Assembly: GCA_965228545.1 (NCBI GenBank)
Contig: OZ245822.1
Coordinates: forward strand, 186,001-250,000
Source: HXMU1420-13 sp965228545
GTDB taxonomy: Bacteria; Bacteroidota; Rhodothermia; Balneolales; Balneolaceae
Length of the DNA: 64,000 nt
Direction of reading: 5' to 3'
The position numbers and the translations under genes are program-made. The notes beneath the pieces are model-generated. The model made no database searches and was not told the DNA's origin. It was given only the letters and a program-made list of their open reading frames with translations. Numbering within the stretch: the first letter of the stretch is position 1; each line of letters starts with the position of its first letter. This document shows positions 37,002 to 45,926 of this stretch, piece by piece.

Positions 37002-38197
37002 ATGAGTTATAATAAAATTTATTGGGTGCTCGCGGCTATGTTTTTAGCTATTGGTAATGTATCTGCACAGCCCGGATTTATTGATTTAAAAAATGGAGAA
37101 AGAATTGAGGGGATCATTGACCTAAGTGAAATTGAATCGAAAAGTCAGATTACAATTACTCCCAGGCGCGGTGAGCTCATTGTTGAGTTGGCAGAAATAA
37201 ATGCTCTTTTTGTATACAAAGAAGGTCATTTTATTGTACGACCAGTTATTTACCCCAATGATTCTTCAATACTCGATACAACGGAGGTTTTACTACAAGG
37301 TTTAACGGAGGGGGAAGCAGTACATAAATTTTTTACAGCACTTGCAGCTGGCTATGGATTCGTAGTCGAAAATAATGGGGAATATTTCTCTCTTCAAGAT
37401 GTTGAAAACACCGGTTTTGATCTGGATCAGTATTCAGTTATAGATTATAGAGTGAGACTTAAAGAATCAGTATTCGATTGTAAAGAGATCACTATTGCAG
37501 AATCATTCCAACTGAGTAAAGATAACCTGACTAAACTGGCAAATTCGTATAACGAATGTGTAAGAAAATCTATGCCAAATAGAAGAAAGTTTGGTATTAC
37601 ATTAATTAAAGGATTCGGTAATTCGACCATTGATTTCAACACTCGATCATCAGAAGGCGAGATTTACGATATTCGTTATAGTAGTACGAGTTCTTACTAT
37701 GGAATCGGTTTACATAGCAATGCTTTTAAATTTCTCGATTTTGGTGCAAGTTTTGAAATTGCTGATTATAATTTCAACCCTGTTTTAAATAGTCAAATTA
37801 ATAGTGCAGGCTCATTTGATTATTCAGAATTAAAAATAAAATTATATGTTGATTACATATTCATAAGGGGGCTTTTTCACCATCGATTCAATTTGGAACC
37901 AGAGGGAATTTTACAAATCGTGATTATCTAGCTTAGATTACAGCAAAAGGGAAAGTTTCTCAAAATGTTGTGAGTAATCTAACACTTAAATCAAGAGGGG
38001 CTACATTAACTCAAGGCTATTTCAATCTGTTTGCTGCGCCAAAATTATCTTTAAAATTGTCTGACTCAATGATGATGAGTATGAGTTACTATTTTTCATC
38101 AGTTAGCAACGATAGAATTTCAGCAAATACACGTTCATCTTCTGATACAAAGAGTAGTGATTTATTTGATATTAGCTTTGTCTTTTGGATGAAATAA
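37002..38197 (+). pseudogene. Unknown exported protein, tandem paralogue 2 (frameshift plus stop)
   Basis: Starts at ATG 37002 with AAAGG just upstream and signal peptide MSYNKIYWVLAAMFLAIGNV. The frame is intact to about 37870, where homology to paralogue 1 continues in another frame: GAFSPSIQFGTRGNFTNRDY, matching GRFSGSIKTGVSFNLTLRDN of the intact copy. A single base lost in the GGGGG run at 37866-37871 explains the shift. In the restored frame a TAG follows at 37934-37936, then ITAKGKVSQNVVSNLTLKSR to the stop at 38197. Two lesions make real decay more likely than one sequencing error. Confidence 0.8.
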
Positions 38198-38227
38198 GCA
38201 GATCAATCAATGGTGGAGATGTGTCTC

Positions 38228-38518
38228 TTAGACATAAATCAAATCTTCTTTTATCGATTTGAGGTACTGTTTTTTCAATCCTTTTTTTGAGATTAAATCA
38301 ACTTTTAAATCAATTAACTCTTCAAGCTCATCTGCCAGATCAATAAAGCGAATTCCAATTTTATCGTTGAATTCAACCACTATATCAACATCACTGGTTA
38401 ATGATTGTTCATTTCTCGAAAACGATCCAAATATTGCCATAGATTCGATAGGATATGAATTGTATAGCCTGGATTTATTCTGTTCTAAAGTGGTTTTTAT
38501 TTCGCTTAAACTTTTCAT
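38228..38518 (-). CDS. Minimal nucleotidyltransferase (MNT) family protein
   Basis: 96 aa cytosolic protein. The active-site pattern is complete: GSFSR (Gly31-Ser32), SDVDIVVEF (Asp43, Asp45) and a third acidic residue in LKVDLIS (Asp74). Such proteins are usually antitoxins that modify a HEPN toxin encoded next to them. No HEPN gene is adjacent here: the neighbours are a pseudogene and a cupin. Either the partner was lost or this protein acts alone. ATG 38518. Confidence 0.9.
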   Translation of the reverse strand: MKSLSEIKTTLEQNKSRLYNSYPIESMAIFGSFSRNEQSLTSDVDIVVEFNDKIGIRFIDLADELEELIDLKVDLISKKGLKKQYLKSIKEDLIYV

Positions 38519-38659
38519 GAAGCAAAATTAACCAAAAAACCATCAGTAATAAAAATTATACGACTAGTATATCGTGCTCTAGATGATCAAATAGTTGAGA
38601 ATATTCTGTGAAAATTCATTCTTCAAACAAAAAATTTTGATAGAACGGGTGTTATAATT

Positions 38660-39169
38660 CTACCGAGTTAACCGCTCAATAATCTGTTTATGCATCGGAT
38701 ATTCCTCAACTAATCGTTCACGCTCTGCCAGTTCAAAATCATCGAAATCGAAGCCGGGCGAGACCGTGCACCCGACTAGTGAATAATTACCACCATCAAC
38801 CACTTCCGAAGCAAACCAAACTCCCGCCGGTACTATAAATTGAGGTTGATGGTTTTGTGCGAAATCTAGTCCAATATCCTGATACGAATAATTTCCTGAT
38901 GCATCAATCATGTGCACGCGAAGCGGATCGCCTTCATAAAAGTGCCACATTTCATCTTGCTTAATCCGATGGAAAGCCGAGAAATTTTCGGCTGTGAGCA
39001 GAAAATAGATGCCCGTTGCATAGTTACGGGCACCGTTAAAGCTTGCTCCTAATTCCTCTGTTGAAATGCTTCCTTCACTCCGGTAGCTTTCTTTGTAATA
39101 ACCACCCTCGGGATGTGGACGAAGCTCCAAATGGTTGACTATAAATTCTATGCGTTCCTGATGGCTCAT
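38660..39169 (-). CDS. DUF985 cupin-domain protein
   Basis: 169 aa. Matches DUF985, a cupin fold: LRPHPEGGYYKESYRS near the start, IYFLLTAENFSAFHRIKQDE, MWHFYEGDPLRVHMI and PAGVWFASEVVDGGNYSLVG, then CTVSPGFDFDDFEL. Small-molecule enzyme or binding protein of unknown role; cytosolic. ATG 39169. It lies downstream of the M16 peptidase gene, separated by a hairpin, so probably separate transcription. Confidence 0.92.
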   Translation of the reverse strand: MSHQERIEFIVNHLELRPHPEGGYYKESYRSEGSISTEELGASFNGARNYATGIYFLLTAENFSAFHRIKQDEMWHFYEGDPLRVHMIDASGNYSYQDIGLDFAQNHQPQFIVPAGVWFASEVVDGGNYSLVGCTVSPGFDFDDFELAERERLVEEYPMHKQIIERLTR

Positions 39170-39185
39170 AGTTGTTTACACTGTT

Positions 39186-39303
39186 TCAACATTCAGTATC
39201 TAACATTCAACAAAGAACATTCAATAGACAATGCATTTAGAGTGTATAACTAACTTATTGAAAGTTGCCTATTGCTAATTGAATGTTGAATATTGAGTGT
39301 TGA
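39186..39303. repeat. Nested AT-rich inverted repeat
   Basis: Outer arms at 39186-39199 and 39290-39303 (12 of 14 match) and perfect inner arms AACATTCAAT (39216-39225) and ATTGAATGTT (39278-39287). The short motif ACATTCA recurs several times. Probably a transcription terminator for the M16 gene on the minus strand; it resembles the hairpin at 25960-26037 in composition. Confidence 0.55.
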
Positions 39304-39309
39304 ATATTC

Positions 39310-42150
39310 TCATTCTTCATTTCCTTCTTTAACCTGCTCGTTCACCAACACCGGTTTTCCAAAACCAAGTTCTTCGAGTCGATGCATTTGCGTTTCAGCA
39401 TCTCCAACAACCACATAAATCATCTTATTTGGATTAGCATATTCTTCGGCCAATTCAGAGATATCTTCGATGGTGATGTCGCGGACGATTTGCTCACGTT
39501 CTTTCACATAATCCGGATCCCATCCATACGTGCTCACATTGTACAGCATGTTCAATTTGGCACCCAATGTTTCAAATCGGCGGGCATTACTTTTTAGTAA
39601 GAAGCTTTTTGTGGTAGCTAAATCCGTCTCAGTAAAGGTTGTGGGATAATCTTCTAAAATCTGCTTCACTAAAGCCGCAGATTCTAAGGTAACATTGGTA
39701 CGAACACCGCTCGAAATCTGGAAAGCTCCCGGCAGCTCATTACCGTTAAATCCGGATCGGATGCCATAGGTGTAGCCTTTACCTTCGCGTAATTCTTGCG
39801 TTAATCGAGAGGCAAAACCACCACCACCAAGAATGTAATTCATTACTGTAGCGGGATAATAATCTGGGTCGGTTTCGGGCATGGCTAAATAACCGAAGTT
39901 TAAAACTGACTGTTTTGCGCCCGGAACGTCGTAAAAGTAAACAGTTGGCTCAGTAATTGGTTCAGGCTTATCAAACTCAGGAATTTGTACCTCTGCGCCT
40001 GCCCAGTTGTTTTCTATGCCGGATAACACACTCTCTACCTTTTGTAGATCGGTTGCACCAACCACCATAAAGTCTGCCACGCTTGGGCTTATATTCTTCT
40101 CATAAAACGTTTTCAGATCATCTAGAGTGATGGTTTCAACAGTATTAATCGTGCCAATCGGATTTTTGGATAGAATGTTCTCCTCACCATAAACCACTGA
40201 GTTAAAAGTGTTGCTTGCAATGGAATTCGGGTCGGCGCTTTGTGCAGCAATAGCACTTAAGGTACTTTGTTTTGCGAGGTTGAATTCTGTCTCATCCCAT
40301 CTGGGTTCTAATAGCATTTCTTCAACCAATGCCATGGTAGATTCAAAATTACGAGCTAAGGTATTTCCAGAAATCGTGATGGATTGTCGCCCGGAATTAA
40401 TGTTGATGGAAGCCCCAAGTTCATCGATGGCTTCCTCAAGTTCTTCGGGCGTTTTGTTGGCTGTTCCACGAGTCATTACTTCTGCAAGCAGATTCGAAAC
40501 TCCAATTTTATCCATTTCTTCCAGCATCAAGCCTCCCTTAATGCGTAACTGAAATTGAACCAAAGGCAATTCTGTGTTGGTTATACCGTGTACCGGAATT
40601 CCATTATCTAAAGTAAATGACCATACGTCCGGCACTGCTAGTTCGGGTGAATCGCCATAAGGTGGCTCAACAGTGCGATCAAAGCTGGAAGGAGTGCGTT
40701 CAAAATCTGTTTCTTCCGGTAATTCAAACTGCTCATCTGCACCGCTTTCGGCAATTACTTCTTCTACAACTTCAGCAGGTTCAGAGCCATCCAACACCAA
40801 GTCTGCCTGACCGAGTGGAACAAAACTCGTAGCTATGTAATCCTTTCCTTTTACATATTGATTGTACACGCGCATCACGTCGTCTTTAGTAACAGCGAGT
40901 GTTTTTTGGATGTCTTGGTTGATGTATCCCGGATCGCCGGCAAATATATTGTACTGCGCTAAGTTGAATGCTTTACCAAGTACGCTGGAAAGACCATTAT
41001 AAAACTGAGTTTCAATTCCGGCTTTTATCCGATCCAAGTCTGCATCACTAAAACCTTCTTCCTCAAATCGATCAAAAGCTTCATAAACTGCGCTATGAAC
41101 CTCATTCAGATCAGTGTTTGGGAATGCTCGTACAATCAAAGACATCTCTCCGGCAATCTCCGAGTTGTTTGAAAAGAAGAATACATTTGAAGTAAGCTCT
41201 TTTTCATCAACCAGAACTTGAGTCATGGGCGCTTTTTTGCCTGATGCAAGTAATTCCGTTAGAATATTAAGTGCATAAGAATCTTCGTGATAGATGTCTA
41301 CTCCCGGCCAGGTTAAACGAAGTTCAGGCAGACGAGCAAAATTATCCTCATAAAAGAGTTTTTTAGTTTCACCTAAGGATGCAGGTCGGTCTGCTAACGG
41401 CTCGATTTCCTCACCACGTGGTATTTCATCAAAATATTTTTGAACCCAGGCTTTGGCTTGTTCAAAATCGAAATCGCCGGCAATTACGAGTGTTGCGTTG
41501 TTAGGCACGTACCATTTGTTGTAGAATTCCTTTACATCGGCCAGGGTAGCATTTTGAAGATCCTCCAGTGAGCCGATTACCTGCCAGTTATAGGGGTGAT
41601 CTGCCGGATAAAGGTTTTTTCCAACTACATAATTTACATGCCCATAAGGACGGTTATCCACGCCTTGACGTTTTTCATTTTTAACCACTTGTTTTTCCTT
41701 AGCCACAACAGCTTCGGTCACCGTGTTAATAAAAAACCCGAGTTTATCAGCTTCTGCCCAAATCATTTTTTCGAGGGCATCATTTGGAACGGTTTGAAAG
41801 TAGTTCGTTCGATCGCGAGAGGTAGAGCCATTAGCTCCGGAACCACCAATGCGGCTACTCATTTTATCCAGTCCGCCTTTCCCCAGGTTTTCAGACTCCA
41901 GAAATAAAAGATGCTCGAACAGGTGAGCAAATCCGGTTTTGCCTTCTTTTTCCCGGGCAGATCCAACATGAAAAGTTAGAGCAACTGCAACGACAGGATC
42001 AGATTTATCTTCATGAAAAATGACTTCCAAACCGTTATCCAGCGTAAATTTTTCGAAATCGACGGAAAAATCCTGAGCTTGAGTATTTTGGTTTATGAGT
42101 AATGAAACTGCAAAAAGCAGTAACATTGAGATTCGTTTACTTACCAGCAT
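39310..42150 (-). CDS. M16-family zinc metallopeptidase (pitrilysin-like, two-domain)
   Basis: 946 aa exported protease. Signal peptide MLVSKRISMLLLFAVSLLIN...AQ. The first M16 half has the inverted zinc motif HLFEH (His76, Glu79, His80). The second half (about 500-930) has lost the motif (LLAEVMTRGT at the equivalent place), as expected for the inactive partner domain. Two acidic, Glu/Val-rich linkers join them (about 455-490). It probably degrades peptides in the periplasm. ATG 42150. It lies divergent from the DUF3109-sigma-54 pair. Confidence 0.93.
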   Translation of the reverse strand: MLVSKRISMLLLFAVSLLINQNTQAQDFSVDFEKFTLDNGLEVIFHEDKSDPVVAVALTFHVGSAREKEGKTGFAHLFEHLLFLESENLGKGGLDKMSSRIGGSGANGSTSRDRTNYFQTVPNDALEKMIWAEADKLGFFINTVTEAVVAKEKQVVKNEKRQGVDNRPYGHVNYVVGKNLYPADHPYNWQVIGSLEDLQNATLADVKEFYNKWYVPNNATLVIAGDFDFEQAKAWVQKYFDEIPRGEEIEPLADRPASLGETKKLFYEDNFARLPELRLTWPGVDIYHEDSYALNILTELLASGKKAPMTQVLVDEKELTSNVFFFSNNSEIAGEMSLIVRAFPNTDLNEVHSAVYEAFDRFEEEGFSDADLDRIKAGIETQFYNGLSSVLGKAFNLAQYNIFAGDPGYINQDIQKTLAVTKDDVMRVYNQYVKGKDYIATSFVPLGQADLVLDGSEPAEVVEEVIAESGADEQFELPEETDFERTPSSFDRTVEPPYGDSPELAVPDVWSFTLDNGIPVHGITNTELPLVQFQLRIKGGLMLEEMDKIGVSNLLAEVMTRGTANKTPEELEEAIDELGASININSGRQSITISGNTLARNFESTMALVEEMLLEPRWDETEFNLAKQSTLSAIAAQSADPNSIASNTFNSVVYGEENILSKNPIGTINTVETITLDDLKTFYEKNISPSVADFMVVGATDLQKVESVLSGIENNWAGAEVQIPEFDKPEPITEPTVYFYDVPGAKQSVLNFGYLAMPETDPDYYPATVMNYILGGGGFASRLTQELREGKGYTYGIRSGFNGNELPGAFQISSGVRTNVTLESAALVKQILEDYPTTFTETDLATTKSFLLKSNARRFETLGAKLNMLYNVSTYGWDPDYVKEREQIVRDITIEDISELAEEYANPNKMIYVVVGDAETQMHRLEELGFGKPVLVNEQVKEGNEE

Positions 42151-42271
42151 TGAATTAGATTATGTTAAACACCAAATGAAAGTACGTTGACTTGAGTTCT
42201 TATGTCTTAAAAAATTGGTAATTGGTTAGTCATTTCACAATTTTAGAAGCAAGCAAATGGCACGATTATTG

Positions 42272-42279
42272 TATATTTG
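42272..42279 (+). promoter_or_regulatory. FCB-type -7 box immediately before the DUF3109 gene
   Basis: TATATTTG, an exact TAnnTTTG match, ends 3 nt before the ATG at 42283. If used, the transcript would start at or near the start codon (leaderless). No -33 TTTG visible. Confidence 0.4.
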
Positions 42280-42282
42280 GAT

Positions 42283-42867
42283 ATGATTAAAGTTGGCGAC
42301 ATAATTCTCTCAGACGATATTGCAACACAAAAGTTCGCATGCGATACTCCCATTTGTAAAGGCGCATGTTGTGTTGTTGGTGATGCCGGCGCTCCGGTGT
42401 CGAAAGATGAAATTCCGGTTCTTCACAAAGCCTATCATACATTAAAAGAAGAACTTCGACCCGAAGCTATCGCCGTTGCAGAAAAGGATGGAGTGGTAAT
42501 CGGATCAAAAGAAAAAGGATATGAGATATCGTGCGTCGACAGTGCAGAGTGTATTTTTGTAAATTACGATGAGCAGGATGTCGCGTATTGCACCATCCAA
42601 AAAGCTTTTTTCGAAGGCAGATTTAATTGGGAAAAACCGATCAGTTGCCATTTATATCCGGTCAGATTAAAAAAAATTGGCGGTTTTGAGTATGCCAACT
42701 TTGAATACATGCCTAAAATGTGTTCAGCAGCCTGTGCTAAGGGAGAGAAAGAGGACATCTATTTAGCCGATTTTTTAGAACGCCCGTTGGTTAGGCGTTA
42801 TGGACAGGAATGGTATGATGAGTTTTTAGCAGCATGTGAATATGTAAGAGAACATCAGGATGCTTAA
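42283..42867 (+). CDS. DUF3109 Cys-rich protein
   Basis: 194 aa cytosolic protein of the DUF3109 family. Conserved Cys run: CDTPICKGACCVVGD near the start, ECIFVNYDEQDVAYCTI, ISCHLYPVR and MCSAACAKGE, which suggests an iron-sulphur or zinc site of the YkgJ type. Biochemical role unknown. ATG 42283 (MIKVGDI) is used; the frame also opens at a TTG two codons earlier. It overlaps the sigma-54 gene by 8 bp, so the two are co-translated. Confidence 0.9.
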   Translation: MIKVGDIILSDDIATQKFACDTPICKGACCVVGDAGAPVSKDEIPVLHKAYHTLKEELRPEAIAVAEKDGVVIGSKEKGYEISCVDSAECIFVNYDEQDVAYCTIQKAFFEGRFNWEKPISCHLYPVRLKKIGGFEYANFEYMPKMCSAACAKGEKEDIYLADFLERPLVRRYGQEWYDEFLAACEYVREHQDA

Positions 42868-44356
42868 GAACAGACAAAATATCGGGCAAAGTTTACAACA
42901 AGGGATGCAGCAAAAGCTGTCGCCCCAACAGTTGCAGTACATCAAATTGCTGCAATTGAACACCATCGCTTTGGAGCAGCGCATCAAAGAAGAGATGGAA
43001 ATGAATCCGATTCTCGAAGAAGGGGACCAAAGCCTGCAAAATGAACTTACCGAGGTCGAAGAGTCATCCCATGAAAAAGAAGAAGCCCTGGAAAGCTTAG
43101 ATGAGCATGAAGTAGATTGGGACGACTACGATGACAATACCGACTATGATGGCGAAACGTATTCAACACCAAGAAACCCTGATTTGGATGAATGGCGCGA
43201 TCTTCCGAACGAGTATGAGGTAACGCTACTCGAAGAACTTGAGCAACAGGTTTCCTTATTGGATTTAAACGAAGAGGAAGAGTTGATTGCCGATCAGATT
43301 TTGGGTTCATTGGATGAAGACGGGTATTTCCGGCGCGAATTAATCGCTGTGGCGGACAATATCACCTTCAATCATGGGGTATTTATTGAAGAAGACGATG
43401 TAGAAGCGGTACGAAAGAAAATACAGCTACTTGACCCGATTGGGATTGCCTCACGTGATTTGCAGGATTGTTTATTAGTACAACTCAAACATGCTGATGA
43501 AGATTTACCCGGCAGATCTCTTGCGATTCGGATAGTTCGGGATGCATGGAATGCCTTTGAGAAAAAGCATTTTAAAAAGCTGATTCAGCGTCTCAATACC
43601 GACGAAGAATCCCTTAAAGAAGCCTTTGAAGCAATACGGCACATGGATCCACGTCCGGGTGCAGTTAGTGATGGTCTGGAAGAAACTCAAAATTATATAG
43701 AGCCGGATTTTGAAGTGTATTGGCGAGGGGCCAATCAAACAGAAAACGGAAAAGGCGAGTTTGTGATATCGTTGAACCAGCGCAATGCTCCTCAGCTGAA
43801 GATTTCTCCCGAGTACACGCAAATGTGGGAAGAGATAAAACGCCGAAAAGAAAAGCCCGATGCACAAACTCAACAGTTTATGCGCACTAAGATTGATTCG
43901 GCGAATTGGTTTATCGAATCGATCAAGCAGCGCCAAAATACTTTAATGAATGTAATGAAGACCATAGTGGCGTTGCAGGAAGAGTTCTTCAAATTCGGGG
44001 ATGGCTTAAAACCCATGATTTTGAAAGATGTAGCCGAGCGCATTGGGATGGATATTTCAACCATATCACGTGTTGTAAATGGGAAATATGTGCAAACAAA
44101 TTTTGGTGTTTATGAACTCAAATATTTCTTCAATGAGGGATTGACGACCGAAAGCGGGGAAGAGGTAAGTAATCGTGAAGTAAAAAACATATTGCAAACC
44201 ATCATCGATAATGAAGACAAGAGAAATCCATTAAGCGATCAGGCATTAGCTGATAAACTAAACGAAAAAGGCTACAATATCGCACGGCGAACTGTGAGTA
44301 AATACCGCGAGCAACTCAACGAACCGGTAGCACGATTGCGTAAGCAAATTATTTGA
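42860..44356 (+). CDS. rpoN: RNA polymerase sigma-54 factor
   Basis: 498 aa. Region I is Gln/Leu-rich (QKLSPQQLQYIKLLQLN), followed by an acidic region II (about 55-115). The core-binding and HTH domain has VAERIGMDISTISRVVNGK, and the RpoN box reads ARRTVSKYREQL (475-486). It directs transcription from -24/-12 promoters with enhancer-binding activators, none of which is in the window. Overlaps the DUF3109 gene. Confidence 0.97.
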   Translation: MLKNRQNIGQSLQQGMQQKLSPQQLQYIKLLQLNTIALEQRIKEEMEMNPILEEGDQSLQNELTEVEESSHEKEEALESLDEHEVDWDDYDDNTDYDGETYSTPRNPDLDEWRDLPNEYEVTLLEELEQQVSLLDLNEEEELIADQILGSLDEDGYFRRELIAVADNITFNHGVFIEEDDVEAVRKKIQLLDPIGIASRDLQDCLLVQLKHADEDLPGRSLAIRIVRDAWNAFEKKHFKKLIQRLNTDEESLKEAFEAIRHMDPRPGAVSDGLEETQNYIEPDFEVYWRGANQTENGKGEFVISLNQRNAPQLKISPEYTQMWEEIKRRKEKPDAQTQQFMRTKIDSANWFIESIKQRQNTLMNVMKTIVALQEEFFKFGDGLKPMILKDVAERIGMDISTISRVVNGKYVQTNFGVYELKYFFNEGLTTESGEEVSNREVKNILQTIIDNEDKRNPLSDQALADKLNEKGYNIARRTVSKYREQLNEPVARLRKQII

Positions 44357-44438
44357 GAAAGCACTAAGACTATTGGGCGAATGCCCGGCTGACTGATTTT
44401 GATCAAGTCGTGGCTTCTACAGCTTATAGCCTGCTACC

Positions 44439-44580
44439 CAAATTAAAGTCATTCCCACGAAGGTGGGAATCTAGAGCTTATTAACAGCCCGAAGTTCAAT
44501 TGAGATTCAAGATCCCTGCCTTCGCAGGATGACGGTACGATATTAAGCTTAAAAATCTCGTGTGCTACTTAGCGAAGTCT
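44439..44580 (+). repeat. Direct repeat, copy 1, carrying an 86-bp MITE-like element
   Basis: About 142 bp, more than 95 percent identical to copy 2. The inner element 44448-44533 begins GTCATTCCCAC and ends CAGGATGAC, so its ends are inverted repeats (GTCATYCC). Each end is a hairpin: ATTCCCAC-GAAG-GTGGGAAT at 44451-44470 and CCTGC-CTTC-GCAGG at the other end. It has no coding frame. Confidence 0.85.
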
Positions 44581-44660
44581 CCACCACCACGCTTTCAGCA
44601 AAATGATGGATGGGTTTAACCAAGCCTGTCTGATTTTGATAATGCCACGGGTTTAATCAT

Positions 44661-44803
44661 CAAATTAAAGTCATTCCCACGAAGGTGGGAATCTAGAGCT
44701 TATTAACAGCCCGAAGTTTAATTGAGATTCAAGATCCCTGCCTTCGCAGGATGACAGTACGATATTAAGCTTAAAAAATCCCGTGTGCTACTTAGCGAAG
44801 TCT
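44661..44803 (+). repeat. Direct repeat, copy 2, carrying the same MITE-like element
   Basis: About 143 bp, same orientation as copy 1, 222-223 bp downstream. Inner element 44670-44755. Differences: a few substitutions and one extra A in an A-run. The whole interval 44357-44914 holds these repeats and no gene. Confidence 0.85.
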
Positions 44804-44914
44804 ACATCACTTCGCTTTCATCGAAATGAAGATAGGTAAATTAAAGTGTTGTTATTACGACGCAGAGCATCGTAATCAGAAATAAAAATCAAGTAAACCC
44901 TTTAATTAATAGAA

Positions 44915-45817
44915 TCAAGGTCTAAAACCTACGATTCTTTCATACTCCTTAATCAACTGCTCCCTTACCGGAATTCCTTTTTCATAAATTGCTTGTTGGG
45001 CCTCTAGGTATTCCTTTCGTCCGCTTTCGGTTTCAATTTTGATGGGTTCCAATCCATGTTCGTGTAAATCGTAGGGACTTGCTTTCATGTCAACCTTACG
45101 AGCTTCGCAGGCAAGTTTGAAGGCAGCAAATACAGCGTTGGACGAAATCCATGGAAAGCCTTTGAACGCCCATTTGTATAAATCCATATTAGAGTGGATG
45201 CATCCGGGTTGCTCCATATCCGCAAAGTTCTCGCGAGATAGCGTGTGTTTGTTTAACGGTACAGCTTCGGGAGTGAAAAAACGAAAAGCATCAAAATGAG
45301 TGCAAACTAAAGGTCGGGATTCAACGAACGCCGCAAGTTCTTTGTCATCCATTCGAAGCGGAACTTGTCCGTGGCGGATTTCTTCAGATTTGTACACCAT
45401 AGCCCATTCGTGCATTCCAAAACAACCAAAAGCAGGGCGACGATCTCGGGTGCTTTTCAAAAGATGCAGTATCCAGTTGAAAGATTTGAGTCGCTTTTCA
45501 GGAATGGAGTTTGATGCCAAAAAGGCGATTTCTTGTTCAAACTCCCATACTTTTAATGGCGGTAAATCTTCAATTTGGTCGAATTCGAGACTAGCACCAA
45601 TCCCCGGACTCCATTTTTTTAGCCAAGAAGGACGAAATGGATAATATTCAAACAGGAAATCCATCACCGGTTGTTTTATGCCACGACTTCTTTTATCCAA
45701 ATAACCATCGATCAATAAAGAAACTTGTTGCTGATGCGCTGCTTCTTTCTTCTTCCAAGTTGATCTCGAATACTGAGTTGAAATATAGTTTGGTAAATCT
45801 ATGGTGTTCGTCTGCAT
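44915..45817 (-). CDS. Protein of the family annotated as '3-methyladenine DNA glycosylase' (actinobacterial type)
   Basis: About 300 aa cytosolic protein. Family-typical segments: FLFEYYPFRPSWLKKWSPG, FGCFGMHEWAMVYKS, THFDAFRFFTPEAVPLN, EQPGCIHSNMDLYKWAFK and DMKASPYDLHEHG. I recognise the family from its annotation in actinobacteria, but the glycosylase name is not backed by any motif I know, so treat the function as uncertain. ATG 45817 (MQTNTIDLP) is chosen; the frame extends five codons to a GTG. It is divergent from the thioredoxin-like gene. Confidence 0.72.
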   Translation of the reverse strand: MQTNTIDLPNYISTQYSRSTWKKKEAAHQQQVSLLIDGYLDKRSRGIKQPVMDFLFEYYPFRPSWLKKWSPGIGASLEFDQIEDLPPLKVWEFEQEIAFLASNSIPEKRLKSFNWILHLLKSTRDRRPAFGCFGMHEWAMVYKSEEIRHGQVPLRMDDKELAAFVESRPLVCTHFDAFRFFTPEAVPLNKHTLSRENFADMEQPGCIHSNMDLYKWAFKGFPWISSNAVFAAFKLACEARKVDMKASPYDLHEHGLEPIKIETESGRKEYLEAQQAIYEKGIPVREQLIKEYERIVGFRP

Positions 45818-45926
45818 AGCCAAAGATAACACTTTGTAGAACTATCATCATTATTGAACAAATCAATCATTTGAGTTGACAAGTGTTCGTAACTTATTGC
45901 CCTATTATTATTTAATCGGTTTAACC

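Noticed and set aside
44357..44914. Remnant of a transposase gene between sigma-54 and the next gene
   Set aside because: I see only the two repeats and hairpins, with no transposase-like translation.
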